Notes under the pieces: generated by a model
What the model was told of the DNA's origin: nothing
Database searches by the model: none
Seen by the model: the letters and a program-made list of their open reading frames with translations, nothing else
Part shown: piece by piece, positions 20,481 to 31,909 of the stretch
How the letters are laid out: each line of letters opens with the position of its first letter
How positions within the stretch are numbered: position 1 is the stretch's first letter
Program-made: the position numbers and the translations under genes
Source: Pseudomonas putida
GTDB lineage: Bacteria > Pseudomonadota > Gammaproteobacteria > Pseudomonadales > Pseudomonadaceae
Assembly (NCBI RefSeq): GCF_028682395.1
Contig: NZ_JANHLC010000001.1
Coordinates: forward strand, 868,001 to 932,000
Direction of reading: 5' to 3'
Length of the DNA stretch: 64,000 bases

Positions 20481-20867
20481 TTAGATCAAGCCTTTCTTCT
20501 GCTTGTAGTCGCGAACCGCTGCCTTGATGGCATCTTCCGCGAGTACCGAGCAGTGAATTTTCACGGGCGGCAGGGCCAGCTCTTCAGCCAGCTGAGTGTT
20601 CTTGATGGTCTCTGCTTCGTCCAGAGTCTTGCCTTTCATCCACTCGGTCGCCAACGAACTGGAGGCGATCGCCGAACCGCAGCCGTAGGTCTTGAACTTG
20701 GCATCTTCGATGATGCCCTGTTCGTTGACCTTGATCTGCAGACGCATAACGTCGCCGCAGGCCGGCGCGCCGACCATGCCGGTGCCGACATCCGGGTCTT
20801 CGGCATTCATCTTGCCGACGTTGCGCGGGTTCTCGTAGTGGTCGATGACCTTTTCACTGTAAGCCAT
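20481..20867 (-). CDS. iscU: Fe-S cluster scaffold IscU
   Basis: IscU is the scaffold on which [2Fe-2S] and [4Fe-4S] clusters are built. The 128-residue protein shows the three cysteine ligands Cys37 (PACGD), Cys63 (YGCGSA) and Cys106 (HCSV), and the HscA-recognition motif LPPVK at 99-103. It lies 46 bases after iscS. All residues needed for function are intact. Confidence 0.98.
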   Translation of the reverse strand: MAYSEKVIDHYENPRNVGKMNAEDPDVGTGMVGAPACGDVMRLQIKVNEQGIIEDAKFKTYGCGSAIASSSLATEWMKGKTLDEAETIKNTQLAEELALPPVKIHCSVLAEDAIKAAVRDYKQKKGLI

Positions 20868-20913
20868 GATGCTTAATCCTCACTCATCAGAAAGTCGCTC
20901 TTGCGGCGACTTA

Positions 20914-22128
20914 TCAGTGCGCCGCCCACTCGATCTTCGAGATGTCGACACCATCTTTGTACATGTCCCACAGCGGCGACAGAGCGCGCAGCTTGGTCAC
21001 GGCCTCGCAGACTTTCTGCGCGGCGTAATCGATTTCTTCTTCAGTGGTAAACCGACCGAACGTGAAACGGATCGAACTGTGTGCCAGTTCGTCGTTGCGG
21101 CCCAGGGCACGCAGCACGTAGGAAGGCTCCAGGGAAGCCGAAGTACAGGCCGAGCCAGACGACACCGCCAGATCCTTGAGCGCCATGATCAGCGACTCGC
21201 CTTCAACGTAGTTGAAGCTCAGATTCAGGTTGTGCGGTACGCGAGCGGTCAGGCTGCCATTGACGTAAAGCTCTTCCAGGCCTTCGACCTGTTTGAAGAA
21301 GCGATCACTCAGGGCTTTGATCCGCAGGTTTTCCGCAGCCATCTCCTGCTTGGCGATGGCAAAGGCCTCGCCCATGCCAACGATCTGGTGAGTCGCCAGG
21401 GTGCCAGAACGCATACCGCGCTCATGACCGCCACCGTGCATGGTCGCTTCCAGACGCACGCGCGGCTTGCGGCTTACATACAGCGCGCCGATGCCTTTCG
21501 GACCGTAGGTCTTGTGGGCAGAGAACGACATCAAGTCAACTTTCAGCGTCGACAGGTCGATTTCGACCTTGCCGGTGGACTGGGCGCCGTCGACATGGAA
21601 CAACACGCCGCGCGAACGGGTCAGTTCACCGATGGCAGCGATGTCGTTGATGGTGCCGATTTCGTTGTTCACATGCATGATCGACACGAGGATGGTGTCC
21701 TCGCGCAATGCCGCTTCGACCATGGCCGGCGTGATCAAACCGTCTTCGCCCGGCTCGATGTAGGTCACTTCGAAACCTTCACGCTCCAGTTGGCGCGTGG
21801 TGTCGAGAACTGCCTTGTGTTCGATCTTGCTGGTGATCAGGTGCTTGCCCTTGGTCGCATAGAAATGCGCAACACCCTTAATCGCCAGGTTGTCGGACTC
21901 GGTGGCACCGGAGGTCCAGACGATTTCACGCGGGTCGGCATTCACCAGGTCGGCGACCTGACGGCGAGCATTTTCCACGGACTCTTCGGCTTTCCAGCCA
22001 AACACGTGGGAACGCGAAGCCGGGTTACCGAAGTTTCCGTCGACCAGCAGGCATTCACTCATTTTCTGCGCAACGCGCGGGTCGACCGGCGTGGTCGCTG
22101 AGTAATCAAGGTAAATCGGCAATTTCAT
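20914..22128 (-). CDS. iscS: cysteine desulfurase IscS
   Basis: IscS takes sulfur from cysteine and passes it as persulfide to IscU and other acceptors. This 404-residue class-V PLP enzyme has the PLP lysine in [12 protein letters not shown] and the persulfide-forming Cys328 in [15 protein letters not shown]-terminal tail supports IscU docking. It is the second gene of the operon, 50 bases after iscR. Confidence 0.98.
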   Translation of the reverse strand: MKLPIYLDYSATTPVDPRVAQKMSECLLVDGNFGNPASRSHVFGWKAEESVENARRQVADLVNADPREIVWTSGATESDNLAIKGVAHFYATKGKHLITSKIEHKAVLDTTRQLEREGFEVTYIEPGEDGLITPAMVEAALREDTILVSIMHVNNEIGTINDIAAIGELTRSRGVLFHVDGAQSTGKVEIDLSTLKVDLMSFSAHKTYGPKGIGALYVSRKPRVRLEATMHGGGHERGMRSGTLATHQIVGMGEAFAIAKQEMAAENLRIKALSDRFFKQVEGLEELYVNGSLTARVPHNLNLSFNYVEGESLIMALKDLAVSSGSACTSASLEPSYVLRALGRNDELAHSSIRFTFGRFTTEEEIDYAAQKVCEAVTKLRALSPLWDMYKDGVDISKIEWAAH

Positions 22129-22178
22129 GGACTATCTCCTAAATCAGGCTGGCTGGCGCACCGCTTGCTCTACGGCTG

Positions 22179-22670
22179 TCACTCGACGGCGGACGCTTCG
22201 ATCTTATCCAGGCGTGACGCCTTGCCATTACAGCGGCGCTGGTCCTGACGCAGGGCTACTTCTTGCACCTCACGGCGAGTCACAAGATCAGCCAAGCTGA
22301 TACCGCTGAGAAATTCGTGGATTTGCAGGCTGAGGTCGCACCACAAGTGATGGGTCAGGCACGTGTCGCCGGCGTGGCAATCGCCAAGCCCCTGGCAACG
22401 GGTCGCGTCGACCGATTCGTTCACTGCGTCGATCACCTGGGCAACCTGGATTCCCTGCATGTCGCGCGACAGCTGATAGCCGCCGCCAGGGCCGCGAACA
22501 CTGGACACCAGATTGCTGCGACGCAGCTTGGCGAACAATTGTTCAAGGTAGGACAGGGAGATGCCTTGGCGCTCGGAGATATCGGCCAGGGACACCGGCC
22601 CGTGTTGCGCATGCAACGCCAAGTCAAGCATGGCAGTCACAGCGTATCGGCCTTTTGTAGTCAGTCGCAT
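22179..22670 (-). CDS. iscR: Fe-S cluster-sensing transcriptional regulator IscR
   Basis: IscR is an Rrf2-family regulator that represses its own operon when it holds a [2Fe-2S] cluster. The 163-residue protein has a winged HTH (about 1-65) and the cluster ligands Cys92, Cys98, Cys104 and His107 at exactly the E. coli positions. The ATG at 22670 gives [11 protein letters not shown]; the in-frame extension of two codons is less typical. The promoter region upstream has a good match to a type-1 IscR site, so autoregulation is likely. Confidence 0.96.
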   Translation of the reverse strand: MRLTTKGRYAVTAMLDLALHAQHGPVSLADISERQGISLSYLEQLFAKLRRSNLVSSVRGPGGGYQLSRDMQGIQVAQVIDAVNESVDATRCQGLGDCHAGDTCLTHHLWCDLSLQIHEFLSGISLADLVTRREVQEVALRQDQRRCNGKASRLDKIEASAVE

Positions 22671-22706
22671 GGACAAGTACCACGGAGTTTCGGAATGGAG
22701 GCGAGT

Positions 22707-22736
22707 ATGCTATTCCCGAGTATTTAAGTCAACTAT
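22707..22736 (-). promoter_or_regulatory. iscR promoter with type-1 IscR operator
   Basis: Minus-strand bases 22736-22712 read ATAGTTGACT, TAAAT, ACTCGGGAAT, closely matching the type-1 IscR site used in the E. coli iscR promoter. The TTGACT inside it makes a -35 element, with CATACT 17 bases further as -10. IscR binding would overlap RNA polymerase and so repress the isc operon. Confidence 0.8.
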
Positions 22737-22893
22737 TAGACCTAGTACGTTAGTCGGGTTTACCCGCAAAAGAGCGCGCGCACTATAACAAACCCTGCGA
22801 CGTAATGGCACATCTTGAAACGAGCAACGCGAGCCGGCCCTCCGGCATCCCCTTGCGAGGCCTTTTCCAGGAGAAAACCGGCTCGCTTCGCCC

Positions 22894-23673
22894 TCAATGC
22901 GCCTTGTCTTGCGTGTCACCCTTTACTTCGGCGAAGTCTTCATTGCGCAACTCAGGCAGATCCTTGGCGCAATACGTGCTCCCCAGGTCTTTCAAGGCGC
23001 CACACATCCCATCCAGCTTGCCATCCACGGCCTGCAGATGATCAAGCAGCTGGCCAATGGCTCGAGCCACCGGGTCTGGCATGTCCTCGCTGACGCCGTA
23101 GGCATCAAACCCAAGCTTTTCCGCCATCGCCTTGCGCCGGGCTTCCTGCTCGTCATCAGGCTTGGCAATGATCCGCCCCGGAATGCCGACCACGGTCGCA
23201 CCGGCCGGGACCGCCTTGGTCACCACCGCATTGGAGCCGACCTTGGCCCCAGCTCCCACGGTAAACGGCCCCAGCACCTTGGCCCCGGCACCGACCACCA
23301 CACCATCTTCCAGGGTGGGATGGCGCTTGCCCTTGTTCCAACTGGTGCCGCCCAGGGTCACGCCCTGATAGAGCGTCACATCGTCGCCAATTTCCGCGGT
23401 TTCACCGATCACAATGCCCATGCCGTGGTCGATAAAGAACCGCCGCCCAACCTTCGCTCCCGGATGAATCTCGATACCGGTCAGCCAACGCCCGAAATTC
23501 GACACCACCCGAGCCAGCCACTTCCAGCCCATACCCCACAGGGCATGACCCAGCCGATGCAACCAGATGGCATGCAGCCCCGGATAGCAGGTCAGCACTT
23601 CAAAGGCGTTGCGCGCCGCAGGATCACGATGAAACACACTCTGGATATCTTCCCGCAGACGCTCGAACATCAT
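22894..23673 (-). CDS. cysE: serine O-acetyltransferase
   Basis: CysE makes O-acetylserine for cysteine synthesis. The 259-residue protein has an N-terminal helical region and a C-terminal left-handed beta helix of hexapeptide repeats (about 70-170; [35 protein letters not shown]). The catalytic His/Asp of IDHGMG is present. Two adjacent Met codons at 23673 and 23670 are possible starts. It overlaps trmJ by four bases. The link to the isc operon is functional (cysteine is the sulfur donor for IscS), with a separate iscR promoter between them. Confidence 0.95.
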   Translation of the reverse strand: MMFERLREDIQSVFHRDPAARNAFEVLTCYPGLHAIWLHRLGHALWGMGWKWLARVVSNFGRWLTGIEIHPGAKVGRRFFIDHGMGIVIGETAEIGDDVTLYQGVTLGGTSWNKGKRHPTLEDGVVVGAGAKVLGPFTVGAGAKVGSNAVVTKAVPAGATVVGIPGRIIAKPDDEQEARRKAMAEKLGFDAYGVSEDMPDPVARAIGQLLDHLQAVDGKLDGMCGALKDLGSTYCAKDLPELRNEDFAEVKGDTQDKAH

Positions 23674-24443
23674 TGATCCTTACGCTTATGGGGCTCGCCA
23701 CGGGCCGCTTTTTCGGTCTCCGTGAGGATGCCACGCAAAATATTCATCTCGGCACGACTGACCGAACTGCGCCCATACAGACGACGCAGGCGCGCCATCA
23801 AATGACGCGGTTTTTCCGGATCGAGGAAATCGATAGCCACCAGGGTCTGCTCGAGATGGCCATAAAAGCGCTCCATCTCGTCCATGGTCGCCAGCTCTTC
23901 GCTACGTGCCGATGCCACTTCAATCTTCTCGACCTTGCTGGGCTGCCCCTGGGACGCCAGCCAGGACATCCGCACTTCATACGTGAGCACCTGCACCGCA
24001 GCTGCCAGGTTCAACGAACTGAAGTCCGGATCGGACGGGATATGCACGTGATAGTGACATCGCTGCAATTCCTCATTGGTCAGGCCGGCGTACTCACGGC
24101 CAAACACCAATGCGACCTCGGCCCCCTGATTGGCCTGCTCCGCCGCCATTGCCCCGGATTCACGCGGGTCCAGCAACGGCCAGGGAATGCGCCGCTCGCG
24201 CGCACTGGTACCGAAGACCAGATTGCAGCCGACCAGCGCCTCCTCAAGAGTGGAGACGATTTGTGCATTTTCAAGGATGTCGTTGGCGCCCGAAGCGCGC
24301 GCATCGGCCTCATGGGACGGGAAACCCTGGGGATCGACCAGCACCAGCCGCGACAGCCCCATGTTTTTCATGGCGCGCGCCGCGCCACCGATATTGCCCG
24401 GATGGCTGGTATTGACCAGCACGATACGAATATTTTGCAGCAA
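23670..24443 (-). CDS. trmJ: tRNA (Cm32/Um32) 2'-O-methyltransferase
   Basis: TrmJ is a SPOUT-class methyltransferase acting on position 32 of several tRNAs. With a TTG start at 24443 the product is 257 residues, the family length, and begins [19 protein letters not shown]. The knot motifs include [15 protein letters not shown] near residue 130. An ATG eight codons upstream at 24467 is possible but has no visible ribosome site, and a much longer upstream frame runs into the divergent suhB promoter. It overlaps cysE by four bases. Confidence 0.9.
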   Translation of the reverse strand: MLQNIRIVLVNTSHPGNIGGAARAMKNMGLSRLVLVDPQGFPSHEADARASGANDILENAQIVSTLEEALVGCNLVFGTSARERRIPWPLLDPRESGAMAAEQANQGAEVALVFGREYAGLTNEELQRCHYHVHIPSDPDFSSLNLAAAVQVLTYEVRMSWLASQGQPSKVEKIEVASARSEELATMDEMERFYGHLEQTLVAIDFLDPEKPRHLMARLRRLYGRSSVSRAEMNILRGILTETEKAARGEPHKRKDQ

Positions 24444-24588
24444 GGCAGGCGCTCTCGGACAAGGCATAGGGGGCGTAAATCCTACAGAAACACTGTGCGT
24501 TACGCTATGAACGCAAACACCGTCCTTCAACTGCAGAACTTTTCTGTTAGAATGTTCGGCTTTCTTTAACACTCTAGGTGAAACGTCC

Positions 24589-25404
24589 ATGCAGCCAATG
24601 CTGAATATCGCGCTGCGCGCCGCCCGCAGCGCCAGTGAATTGATTTTCCGCTCCATCGAGCGCCTGGATACCATCAAGGTCGACGAAAAAGACGCCAAGG
24701 ATTACGTATCCGAAGTTGATCGTGCTGCCGAAACCAGCATCATCAACGCCCTGCGCAAGGCCTATCCGACCCACGCCATCCTCGGCGAAGAAACCGGCAT
24801 GCATCCCGGCAGCGGTGAAGGCGAAGAGTACCTCTGGATCATCGACCCACTGGATGGCACCACCAACTTCCTGCGTGGCGTTCCCCACTTCGCGGTCAGC
24901 ATCGCCTGCAAATACCGCGGTCGCCTTGAGCACGCCGTCGTACTGGATCCGGTTCGCCAGGAAGAATTCACCGCCAGCCGCGGTCGCGGCGCCCAACTCA
25001 ACGGTCGTCGCCTGCGCGTCAGCGGCCGCACCAGCCTTGAAGGCGCCCTGCTGGGTACCGGCTTCCCGTTCCGCGACGACCAAATGGACAACCTGGAAAA
25101 CTACCTGGGCATGTTCCGCAGCCTGGTCGGCCAGACCGCCGGCATCCGCCGCGCCGGCGCCGCCAGCCTGGACCTGGCCTACGTGGCCGCCGGTCGTTTC
25201 GATGCGTTCTGGGAATCGGGCCTGTCCGAGTGGGACATGGCCGCAGGCGCCCTGCTGATCCAGGAAGCAGGCGGCCTGGTCAGTGACTTCACCGGCGGCC
25301 ACGACTTCCTTGAAAAAGGCCATATCGTTGCCGGTAACACCAAGTGCTTCAAAGCGGTCCTGACCGCTATCCAGCCGCACCTGCCGGCTTCGCTGAAACG
25401 CTAA
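24589..25404 (+). CDS. suhB: inositol-1-monophosphatase / rRNA-processing factor SuhB
   Basis: This 271-residue protein belongs to the inositol monophosphatase family of Mg-dependent phosphatases. Metal-binding motifs are GEETG (about residue 65) and WIIDPLDGTTNFL (about 84), with WDMAAGALLIQEAGG near 216. In enterobacteria and Pseudomonas SuhB also affects rRNA antitermination and virulence regulation. It diverges from trmJ; a TTAGAAT sequence about 40 bases before the ATG could be the -10 element. An intrinsic terminator follows. Confidence 0.95.
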   Translation: MQPMLNIALRAARSASELIFRSIERLDTIKVDEKDAKDYVSEVDRAAETSIINALRKAYPTHAILGEETGMHPGSGEGEEYLWIIDPLDGTTNFLRGVPHFAVSIACKYRGRLEHAVVLDPVRQEEFTASRGRGAQLNGRRLRVSGRTSLEGALLGTGFPFRDDQMDNLENYLGMFRSLVGQTAGIRRAGAASLDLAYVAAGRFDAFWESGLSEWDMAAGALLIQEAGGLVSDFTGGHDFLEKGHIVAGNTKCFKAVLTAIQPHLPASLKR

Positions 25405-25412
25405 GCGCCCGG

Positions 25413-25447
25413 CCACAAAAAAGCACCCTTCGGGGTGCTTTTTTTAT
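25413..25447 (+). terminator. intrinsic terminator of suhB
   Basis: AAAAAAGCACCC, loop TTC, GGGGTGCTTTTTTT forms a compact hairpin with a seven-T tail, beginning about 15 bases after the suhB stop. The A-run on the left lets it work in both directions, so it may also end the convergent glycine-zipper gene. Confidence 0.92.
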
Positions 25448-25481
25448 ACCTCAATTTTGCAGAAGCGAGCTGGCCCGCGCC

Positions 25482-26009
25482 TTACTGCAAGATCAGGCGG
25501 CCATCCTTGTCGACCGGGATCTGATTCCCCGGATCACGCTCCATACGCACCTGGCTGACCTTGCCATCCAGCTGGTACTTCACGTCATACCCAACCACCT
25601 TCTCGCTGATATCGTTAACCGTATTGCAGCGCGTCTGGGTCGTGGTGTAAGTATCGTTTTCCTGCATGTTCTCCTGCACCTTGTTACCGGCATAGCCACC
25701 ACCTACGGCGCCCGCCACGGTCGCAATCTTCTTGCCGTTGCCGCCGCCGACCTGGTTACCCAGCAAACCACCCGCCACCGCACCGATCACACTACCTACG
25801 ATCTGATGCTGATCCTTGACCGGCTTCTGCCGTGTCACCGCCACATCCTTGCAGACTTCGCGCGGAGTCTTGATCTGCTGCTTGACCGGCTGCACCGCCA
25901 GCACCTGCGCAGCCTCAGGCCCCTTGACCAGGCTGTAGGTAGCGACAGCGCCCCCAGCAGTCACAGCGACAGCACCCAATACCGCACCCACCAACAATGA
26001 TTTGTTCAC
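25482..26009 (-). CDS. glycine-zipper 2TM domain envelope protein
   Basis: The 175-residue product has an N-terminal membrane segment or uncleaved signal (residues 5-28) and a glycine-zipper region near 68-110 ([35 protein letters not shown]). This is the Rick_17kDa/SlyB-like arrangement of outer- or inner-membrane-associated proteins. The C-terminal part (about 125-175) resembles the UmoD/PcpY-type extension often seen in these proteins (VGYDVKYQLDGK). There is no lipobox cysteine. It stands alone between suhB and secF. A structural or stress role in the envelope is inferred only from the family. Confidence 0.75.
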   Translation of the reverse strand: MNKSLLVGAVLGAVAVTAGGAVATYSLVKGPEAAQVLAVQPVKQQIKTPREVCKDVAVTRQKPVKDQHQIVGSVIGAVAGGLLGNQVGGGNGKKIATVAGAVGGGYAGNKVQENMQENDTYTTTQTRCNTVNDISEKVVGYDVKYQLDGKVSQVRMERDPGNQIPVDKDGRLILQ

Positions 26010-26066
26010 TTGAACCTCCAGTCCTTCTCACGTGGGACTTTTCCCACACAACACCCAGCCTTGGAG

Positions 26067-26104
26067 CATAAAAAAAGGCGCGAGTTCAAACTCGCGCCTT
26101 TTGG
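26067..26104 (-). terminator. intrinsic terminator downstream of secF
   Basis: The minus strand reads AAGGCGCGAGT, loop TTGA, ACTCGCGCCTT then TTTTT. The long perfect stem lies about 26 bases past the secF stop and should terminate the tgt-yajC-secD-secF transcript. Confidence 0.92.
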
Positions 26105-26129
26105 GTGCAGCGGGAAGAACGCTCGCCGG

Positions 26130-27044
26130 TTATGGGCGGTCGTCGACTTCCTTGTCGGTAGCCACTGGAGCAATCAGATCTTCGGAGTTCAGATTCAGCC
26201 AGATCAACACCACGTTGGCGATGTAGATCGACGAATAGGTGCCCGCCAAAACGCCGACGAACAACGCAATGGAGAAACCAAACAGGTTGTCACCGCCGAA
26301 CACCAGCAACGCCACGATCGCCAGCAAGGTCGAGATCGAGGTGGCCATGGTCCGCAGCAGCGTCTGCGTGGTCGAAATATTGATGTTTTCGATCAGGCTC
26401 GCTTTGCGCAGTACCCGAAAGTTCTCACGAACCCGGTCAAATACCACGATGGTGTCATTCAGCGAGTAACCGATGATCGCCAGCACCGCGGCCAGCACCG
26501 TCAGGTCGAAGGTGATCTGGAAGAACGAGAGGATCCCCACGGTCACGACCACGTCGTGGACCAGCGACACAATGGCGCCGACCGCAAACTTCCACTGAAA
26601 GCGGAACGCCAGGTAGATCAAGATACCACCCAGCGCCATCAGCATGCCGAGGCCGCCCTGGTCGCGCAGCTCTTCACCGACCTGCGGACCGACGAACTCG
26701 ACCCGCTTGACCTGCGCCGGGTTGTCGCCACCGACCTTCTGCAGCGCTTCGGCCACCTGATGACCCAACTGCGGATCCTCACCCGGCATCCGCACCAGCA
26801 AGTCGGTAGTCGCACCAAAGCTCTGCACGACCGCATCGTGATAACCGGCTTCGGCCAGTTGCGCGCGAACCTTCATCACGTCCGCCGGACGCTCGTAGGT
26901 CAGCTCGATCAGCGTACCGCCGGTGAAATCCAGGCCGTAGTTGAGCCCTTTATGGAACCAGCTGAACAGCGCCAGTACGGTAAGGAGCAATGTGATGCCG
27001 AACGCAACGTTGCGAACGCCCATGAAGTTGATAGTACGTAACAT
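26130..27044 (-). CDS. secF: protein translocase subunit SecF
   Basis: SecF with SecD and YajC uses the proton gradient to pull proteins through SecYEG. The 304-residue protein has six predicted membrane helices and a large periplasmic loop between the first and second (about 38-130). It shows the family motifs GLDFTGGTLIEL and the TM4-5 region GYSLNDTIVVFDRVREN. It follows secD by nine bases and ends in a soluble acidic tail. Confidence 0.97.
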   Translation of the reverse strand: MLRTINFMGVRNVAFGITLLLTVLALFSWFHKGLNYGLDFTGGTLIELTYERPADVMKVRAQLAEAGYHDAVVQSFGATTDLLVRMPGEDPQLGHQVAEALQKVGGDNPAQVKRVEFVGPQVGEELRDQGGLGMLMALGGILIYLAFRFQWKFAVGAIVSLVHDVVVTVGILSFFQITFDLTVLAAVLAIIGYSLNDTIVVFDRVRENFRVLRKASLIENINISTTQTLLRTMATSISTLLAIVALLVFGGDNLFGFSIALFVGVLAGTYSSIYIANVVLIWLNLNSEDLIAPVATDKEVDDRP

Positions 27045-27053
27045 GGCAGCCCC

Positions 27054-28922
27054 TTAAATCCACAACTTCTTGAAGTCACGACCGCCGAAGATCAGGTTGA
27101 CCATCGCGCGGGTCACCATGATGGCCGTGAACATCGAGGTAAAGATCCCGAGGGACATGGTCACCGCAAACCCCTTGACCGGGCCGGTGCCCATGGCGAA
27201 GAGAATCCCGCCAACCAGCAAGGTAGTCAGGTTGGAGTCGACAATCGCCGTGAATGCGCGACTGAAGCCTTCATTGATTGCCCGCTGGACTGTCATGCCC
27301 GCTGCGATCTCTTCACGAATCCGCGAGAAGATCAGTACGTTGGCGTCGACCGCCATGCCCATGGTCAACACGATACCGGCGATACCCGGCAGGGTCAGCG
27401 TTGCGCCGAGCAGAGACATCAGAGCCAGCAGCAACACCATGTTCACCGCCAGTGCGACCGTAGCGATCACGCCAAAGAAGCGGTAGATGGCGATGATGAA
27501 CAGCGAAACGAACAGCATGCCCCACAGCGAGGCATCGATACCCTTGGTGATGTTGTCGGCACCCAGGCTCGGGCCAATGGTGCGCTCTTCAGCAAAGTAC
27601 ATCGGTGCAGCCAGACCACCGGCACGCAACAGCAGCGCCAGCTCGGACGACTCGCCCTGGCCATTCAGACCGGTAATCCGGAACTGACTGCCCAGTGGCG
27701 ACTGGATGGTCGCCAGGCTGATGATTTTCTTCTCTTCCTTGAAGGTCTGTACCGGCACGTCCTTCTCGACGCCGTTAACCATCTTCTTCTCGTAGCGGGT
27801 CGTCGGCTTCTGCTCGATGAAAATCACCGCCATGCTGCGCCCGACGTTGCTGCGGGTCGAACGGCTCATCAGCTCGCCGCCGTGGCCGTCGAGCTTGATG
27901 TTCACCTGCGGACGACCGTGCTCGTCGAAGCCCGCCTGGGCATCGGTCACCTGGTCACCGGTGATGATCAAGCCACGCTCGATCTGCGCGGAAGGGCGAT
28001 TGCCCTCACGGAACTCGAAGGTCTCGGAAGTGGCCTTGGAAGCCCCCGGCTCAGCCGCCAGACGGAATTCCAGGTTGGCAGTCTTACCCAGGATCCGCTT
28101 GGCTTCAGCGGTGTCCTGCACGCCCGGCAGCTCAACCACGATACGGTTGGCACCCTGACGCTGAACCAGTGGCTCGGCAACGCCCAGCTCATTGACGCGG
28201 TTACGTACCGTGGTCAAGTTCTGCTTGATCGAGTATTCGCGGATTTCCGCCAGCTTGGCCGGGGTCATCGCCAGACGCAGCACAGGCTGACCGTTCAAGT
28301 CGGCAGGCGTGATCTCGAAATCATTGAAGTTCTTGCGAATCAGCGCGCGGGCCTGTTCGCGGGCGTCCGCGTCACTAAAGCCAAGTTGGATGGCGCCATT
28401 GAGTTGCGGCAGGCTGCGATAGCGCAGACGCTCCTTGCGCAACAGGCTCTTGACGTCGCCTTCGTAGACTTTAAGGCGGGCATCGAGCGCTTTGTCCATG
28501 TCCACTTCCAACAGGAAGTGCACACCACCGGACAAGTCCAGACCCAGCTTCATCGGGTGCGCCCCGAGGTTGCGCAGCCATTGCGGGGTCGTCTGGGCCA
28601 GGTTGAGCGCAACGACATAGTCGTCACCCAGGGCCTTGCGCACTACGTCCTTGGCTGGGAGCTGGTCTTCCTGCTTGGTCAGACGCAGCAGCCCGCCCTT
28701 GCCGTTCGCCGCCAGGGTTGCGCCCTTGACGGCAATGCCGGCGTCGGTGAGCGCCTTGCTCACGCGGTCCAGATCGGCCTGGTTGACCTGCAGCGCCGTG
28801 CTGGCACCGCTGATCTGAATCGCCGGATCGTCTGGATAAAGATTGGGAGCGGAATAAATCAGACCGATCGCCAGCACCGCCAGGATCAGTACGTATTTCC
28901 ACAGAGGGTATTTGTTCAGCAT
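27054..28922 (-). CDS. secD: protein translocase subunit SecD
   Basis: SecD is the larger partner of SecF in the RND-type secretion motor. The 622-residue product has one N-terminal helix, a long periplasmic domain (about 30-450, including GLDLSGGVHFLLEVD) and five C-terminal helices with GMAVDANVLIFSRIREE. The second of two possible start codons gives MLNKYPLWKYVLI. It lies between yajC and secF. Confidence 0.97.
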   Translation of the reverse strand: MLNKYPLWKYVLILAVLAIGLIYSAPNLYPDDPAIQISGASTALQVNQADLDRVSKALTDAGIAVKGATLAANGKGGLLRLTKQEDQLPAKDVVRKALGDDYVVALNLAQTTPQWLRNLGAHPMKLGLDLSGGVHFLLEVDMDKALDARLKVYEGDVKSLLRKERLRYRSLPQLNGAIQLGFSDADAREQARALIRKNFNDFEITPADLNGQPVLRLAMTPAKLAEIREYSIKQNLTTVRNRVNELGVAEPLVQRQGANRIVVELPGVQDTAEAKRILGKTANLEFRLAAEPGASKATSETFEFREGNRPSAQIERGLIITGDQVTDAQAGFDEHGRPQVNIKLDGHGGELMSRSTRSNVGRSMAVIFIEQKPTTRYEKKMVNGVEKDVPVQTFKEEKKIISLATIQSPLGSQFRITGLNGQGESSELALLLRAGGLAAPMYFAEERTIGPSLGADNITKGIDASLWGMLFVSLFIIAIYRFFGVIATVALAVNMVLLLALMSLLGATLTLPGIAGIVLTMGMAVDANVLIFSRIREEIAAGMTVQRAINEGFSRAFTAIVDSNLTTLLVGGILFAMGTGPVKGFAVTMSLGIFTSMFTAIMVTRAMVNLIFGGRDFKKLWI

Positions 28923-28982
28923 CACGCCGCCCGCTTATGACGCGGGGCGCCTTGCGCGCCCCGTCGATTGTTGAATGTTGGA

Positions 28983-29318
28983 TCAGATCGCTTTCAGCGT
29001 GCCTTTTGGCAGCGTGGCGGCGATGGCGCCTTTCTGGAACTTCAGCTCCACCGAGTCAGAGACTTCCAGTACGACGAAATCGTCGGCAACCTTGGTGATC
29101 TTGCCGGCGATACCACCAGTGGTCACGACTTCGTCACCCTTGGCCAGGCTGCCCAGCAGGTTTTTCTGCTCTTTGGCACGCTTGGCCTGTGGGCGCCAGA
29201 TCATCAGGTAGAAGATGACCAGAAAGCCAACCAGGAAAATCCACTCAAAGCCAGTACCAGCAGGACCGGCAGCAGGTGCAGCGGCGTCCGCGAACGCGGC
29301 AGGGATCAAAAAGCTCAT
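28983..29318 (-). CDS. yajC: preprotein translocase accessory subunit YajC
   Basis: YajC is the small subunit of the SecDF-YajC complex. The 111-residue product has an Ala/Gly-rich N-terminus, one membrane helix near 23-41 (FEWIFLVGFLVIFYLMIW) and a cytosolic domain with RPQAKRAKEQKNLLGSL and GDEVVTTGGIAGKI, all typical. It lies 44 bases after tgt and 60 before secD. Confidence 0.96.
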   Translation of the reverse strand: MSFLIPAAFADAAAPAAGPAGTGFEWIFLVGFLVIFYLMIWRPQAKRAKEQKNLLGSLAKGDEVVTTGGIAGKITKVADDFVVLEVSDSVELKFQKGAIAATLPKGTLKAI

Positions 29319-29362
29319 TTAGCACTCCAGTTGCAGAAATTGGATCTTAAGGTCCAGGAAAC

Positions 29363-31557
<2,195 letters not shown>

Positions 31558-31624
31558 GATGGGAGGTCGTTAAGCAGGGCCGGAAAGTTTAGCGGATTTG
31601 CTGAAAATTGACCATGAAACCCGA

Positions 31625-31654
31625 TTGACCAACGGTAATCACCTCTCTATACTT
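31625..31654 (+). promoter_or_regulatory. promoter of tRNA-Leu
   Basis: TTGACC (31625-31630) and TATACT (31649-31654) are separated by 18 bases, and the tRNA starts 12 bases further. Both hexamers are close to the sigma-70 consensus. Confidence 0.7.
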
Positions 31655-31666
31655 CGCCGCCATTGA

Positions 31667-31751
31667 GCCCTGATGGCGGAATTGGTAGACGCGGCGGATT
31701 CAAAATCCGTTTTCGAGAGGAGTGGGAGTTCGAGTCTCCCTCGGGGCACCA
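31667..31751 (+). tRNA. tRNA-Leu (anticodon CAA)
   Basis: The 85-base cloverleaf includes an encoded CCA. The acceptor arms GCCCTGA and TCGGGGC pair with one T-G wobble. The anticodon loop is TTCAAAA, giving CAA at about 31701-31703. A long variable arm, typical of class-II leucine tRNAs, precedes the TTCGAGT T-loop. The 3' end is the attachment site of the island that follows, and a second partial copy of its last 28 bases occurs at 36603. The gene stays complete, as is normal when integration rebuilds the target. Confidence 0.95.
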
Positions 31752-31794
31752 CATAGCAGTATCTGAAAGTCTCTACCAGACTCTCAGCACCAGA

Positions 31795-31823
31795 GAAACC
31801 GGCCACTTGAGCCGGTTTTTTTG
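31795..31823 (+). terminator. tRNA-Leu terminator (copy 1)
   Basis: AACCGGCCACTTGAGCCGGTT followed by TTTTT forms a six- to seven-pair stem with a T tail. Nearly identical hairpins recur at 36675 and 39204, a result of tandem integration at this tRNA. Confidence 0.9.
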
Positions 31824-31860
31824 TGCCTGGCTATTTACCCTCTGCCTCCCCTTATCCGCT

Positions 31861-31907
31861 GTATCCCTGCTTGTATCCTGAGAAAAATGCCGAACTCTGG
31901 GATACAA
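31861..31907 (+). promoter_or_regulatory. GTATCC repeats before int: probable arm sites or int promoter operator
   Basis: GTATCC occurs at 31861 and inside TTGTATCC at 31871-31878, and its perfect inverted copy GGATACAA lies at 31900-31907, just before the integrase start. The same set recurs near 36740-36784 beside the second tRNA fragment. Such arrays next to an integrase gene fit arm-type binding sites or an autoregulatory operator. Confidence 0.45.
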
Positions 31908-31909
31908 GG

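Noticed and set aside
22894..24443. cysE-trmJ as part of the isc operon
   Set aside because: A separate IscR-regulated promoter lies between cysE and iscR, and the four-base overlap links cysE to trmJ instead.
24441..24698. Long N-terminal extension of trmJ (85 extra codons)
   Set aside because: It would run across the divergent suhB promoter and start region, and family members start at LLQNIRIV.
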